Positions 62,507 to 64,000 of a stretch of DNA of 64,000 bases are shown here, in pieces; the first letter of the stretch is position 1, and the number at the start of each line of letters is the position of its first letter. The position numbers and the translations under genes were made by a program. Source of the stretch: Burkholderia lata (GTDB taxonomy: Bacteria > Pseudomonadota > Gammaproteobacteria > Burkholderiales > Burkholderiaceae); contig NZ_CABVQK010000008.1 in the NCBI RefSeq assembly GCF_902499335.1, forward strand, positions 310,001 through 374,000, given 5' to 3'. The notes beneath the pieces were generated by a model. The model saw nothing but the letters and a program-made list of their open reading frames with translations. It was not told the DNA's origin and did not search any database.

Positions 62507-63192
62507 CGCGCGCCCTCCTGCCCCACCAGGCCGAAGCCGCGCGTGAGCCGGCGGTCGAGCAGCGCGAGGCGCGTGCAGTGGATCAGCAGCGCGGCGATCG
62601 CGGTCGGGATCGCCCACACCGACAGGTGCAGCGGCTCGATGGAAATCCCGTTCTGTTCGAGAAAGCCCTTGATCAGCAGGATCGACTGAATCGCGATGAA
62701 GATGTCCTCGCCGAAGAACACGGCGACGTTGTCGACGCCCGACGCATGCGCGCGAATCTGCTGGCGCACCGATTCGGGCAGCTCGCCGTGCCGGTTGACG
62801 GCGGCGGCCTCGGCCATCGGCGCGATCAGCGGCCGCACCATCTGCGCATGGCCGCCGAGCGACGTGAGGCCGAGCGCGGCCGTCGCCTGGCGCAGCACGA
62901 AGTACAGCATCAGCACGCGGCCCGTGGTGGCCGCCTGCACGCGCGAGATCATCCGCTTCGCCTGCTCCTTGAGCCCGTTGCGCTCGAGCAGCGCGATCAC
63001 CGGCAGCGTCAGCCAGATGAGCCCCATGTAGCGGTTTTCGGTGAACGCCTTGCCGAATGCGCTGACGATGTCGACGAGATTCAGCCCGCCCGCCAGCCCC
63101 GTCGCGAGCCCCGCGATCGTGACCACCAGCAGCGCGTTGAAGCGCAATGCAAAACCGATCACGACGATCGGCACCCCAATCAGCACCAGCAT
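62503..63192 (-). CDS. DUF969-family membrane protein
   Basis: A 229-residue inner-membrane protein with about five hydrophobic segments, including ENRYMGLIWLTLPVIALLERNGL and TSLGGHAQMVRPLIAPMAEA shortened as GLTSLGGHAQMVRPLIAP. Its stop overlaps the DUF979 start (ATGA), and AGGAGGAGCA precedes its ATG. First gene of the three-gene operon. Probable partner of DUF979 in transport. Confidence 0.88.
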   Translation of the reverse strand: MLVLIGVPIVVIGFALRFNALLVVTIAGLATGLAGGLNLVDIVSAFGKAFTENRYMGLIWLTLPVIALLERNGLKEQAKRMISRVQAATTGRVLMLYFVLRQATAALGLTSLGGHAQMVRPLIAPMAEAAAVNRHGELPESVRQQIRAHASGVDNVAVFFGEDIFIAIQSILLIKGFLEQNGISIEPLHLSVWAIPTAIAALLIHCTRLALLDRRLTRGFGLVGQEGAR

Positions 63193-63528
63193 TGCTCCTC
63201 CTTGTATCGGACGCGCGGCGCCTTGGAACGCGCCGCCTGCCCGGTTTGGACCGGGCTCTGACGGCGAAATCTAACACGAGACTTTATCGATAAAAAGTCG
63301 ACAATTTGACGCCTCGGGTAAACGTTGAAGCGCGCGGATACCGTGCCCGGGTCATGTGTCGTTTGTGTTTCATCCGAGGAATCGGCGGTCGGCCGGCCGG
63401 TGCGGGCGCGCCGGTCGCGGCCCGCGCGTTTCCGCTCCGGGGGCGGCGTGCGACGGGCCGCCGCGCGTGGCGGAGCCCCGGTGCGCCGACTAAACTGGAA
63501 AGCATCGGCAACGGACGGGAGAGCCGCC
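63193..63528. promoter_or_regulatory. Divergent intergenic region with a TTTATCGATAAA palindrome
   Basis: A perfect 12-bp palindrome, TTTATCGATAAA, lies at 63283-63294, in the only AT-rich patch of the gap, with GACTTT before and AAGTC after extending an imperfect repeat. It sits about 90 bases before the DUF969 gene and is a candidate operator. The rest of the region, to 63528, shows nothing I can assign. Confidence 0.5.
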
Positions 63529-63753
63529 ATGATTGACGTATTCCAGACCATCGGCAGCCGCGCGTTCTCCGCTCATCTGGCGAAGGACGGGATGGTGACG
63601 CTGATGGAGCAACGCCATGAGGTCGATCGCGTGACGCTCGCGACCGCATATGCCGCGCTCGTCGAGGAGGCCGAGCAGGAAGGCGACCTGCGCGACGCGA
63701 CGGTCGAAGGTATGATGCGCGCGCTGATCCAGGGGTACGCGCGCAGCCATTGA
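63529..63753 (+). CDS. Uncharacterised 74-residue protein
   Basis: A small acidic protein, MIDVFQTIGSRAFSAHLAKD at the start and VEEAEQEGDLRDATVEGMM near the end, with GGGAGAG before the ATG. No membrane segment or known domain. The frame is coding-like and the ribosome site is good, so it is probably real. Function unknown. Confidence 0.65.
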   Translation: MIDVFQTIGSRAFSAHLAKDGMVTLMEQRHEVDRVTLATAYAALVEEAEQEGDLRDATVEGMMRALIQGYARSH

Positions 63754-63823
63754 CGGCGCGGGTGCACGGCCGGTGCACGGCCGGTTTCCGCCCGCGGATG
63801 CGGGTGGCGGGCTTGCCCGGGCG

Positions 63824-64000
63824 CTAGGCGGCCGGCGTACCGGCGCCCATGTCGAACCACCGGCCCGCGCGCAGTTGCCGGTAGTCGGCCTGCGTGAAGA
63901 TCCTCAGCAGGTTCGCGACCGCGCCGTTGCTGGCGCGGTCGAGTTCGGTCATGAACGCTTCGACTTCCTCGCGGCCGGCAAACAGGATCGTGCGAAAGTA
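63824..64000 (-). CDS. C-terminal end of an unidentified protein (truncated by the window)
   Basis: The last 58 codons of a gene that enters from the right edge. Visible residues include YFRTILFAGREEVEAFMTEL, ANLLRIFTQADYRQL and a GRWFDMGAGTPAA end. I do not recognise the family. The hairpin-like CCGCC...GGCGG at 63788-63810 may be its terminator. Confidence 0.6.
   Translation of the reverse strand, partial: YFRTILFAGREEVEAFMTELDRASNGAVANLLRIFTQADYRQLRAGRWFDMGAGTPAA

Noticed and set aside
63755..63787. Short tandem repeat of GTGCACGGCCG near the right end
   Set aside because: Only two copies of 11 bases; too short to interpret.

Overview
The window is GC-rich (roughly two thirds G+C), densely coded DNA from a beta-proteobacterium. 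Several features fit Burkholderia, probably the B. cepacia complex: a Burkholderia-type general porin, the DUF969-DUF979-DUF2891 gene set, a DmsABC/SoeABC-like molybdoenzyme beside xsc, and many small catabolic operons each with its own regulator. I found no rRNA, tRNA, CRISPR array or prophage. The mix of catabolic and regulatory genes suggests a secondary replicon, which is inference.

Region 1 (1-20046) looks like one catabolic regulon. A polar amino-acid ABC importer (1-2615, minus), a TetR regulator (2854), a seven-gene minus-strand operon (AruI-like 2-oxo-acid decarboxylase, MarC-type membrane protein, quinone reductase-like flavoprotein and a PotABCD-type importer), a plus-strand operon of enoyl-CoA hydratase, acyl-CoA dehydrogenase and acyl-CoA ligase, a porin, and a thioesterase-aldehyde dehydrogenase pair all lie around three intergenic regions. 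Those regions carry four near-identical promoter/operator modules: TTGAA-N6-TTYAA overlapping a -35 box, with the -10 box 17 bases downstream. An IS200/IS605-type tnpB element sits inside the minus-strand operon, just upstream of the decarboxylase gene. The substrate is not determined; a basic or quaternary-ammonium amino acid is the best guess.

Region 2 (20185-36105) has an esterase, then an asparagine/aspartate locus (permease, aspartate ammonia-lyase, LysR regulator, class-3 asparaginase), a TonB-dependent siderophore receptor, a PhnY-like aldehyde dehydrogenase with a GNAT acetyltransferase and a divergent MocR regulator, and a GH92 lipoprotein. A relic of a MocR gene lies just after the GH92 gene.

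Region 3 (36106-58377) is mostly C2-sulfonate dissimilation. Sulfoacetaldehyde acetyltransferase (xsc), phosphotransacetylase and a TauE/SafE exporter form the core. A SoeABC-like enzyme can oxidise the released sulfite. A TauX/TauY-like pair plus an amino-acid permease could feed taurine in, and an MFS transporter, a GMC flavoprotein and an IclR regulator match the isethionate (IseU/IseJ/IseR) arrangement. A CobS/CobT-like AAA+/VWA pair of unknown role sits in the middle. An IclR regulator there has a 19-bp palindrome in its promoter, and the same GGAAC-N5-GTTCC core recurs before xsc.

Region 4 (58425-64000) has an azoreductase-ArsR-SRPBCC cassette flanked by two copies of the 3' end of the DUF2891 gene, then the DUF2891-DUF979-DUF969 operon, a 74-residue unknown protein and the end of a truncated gene.
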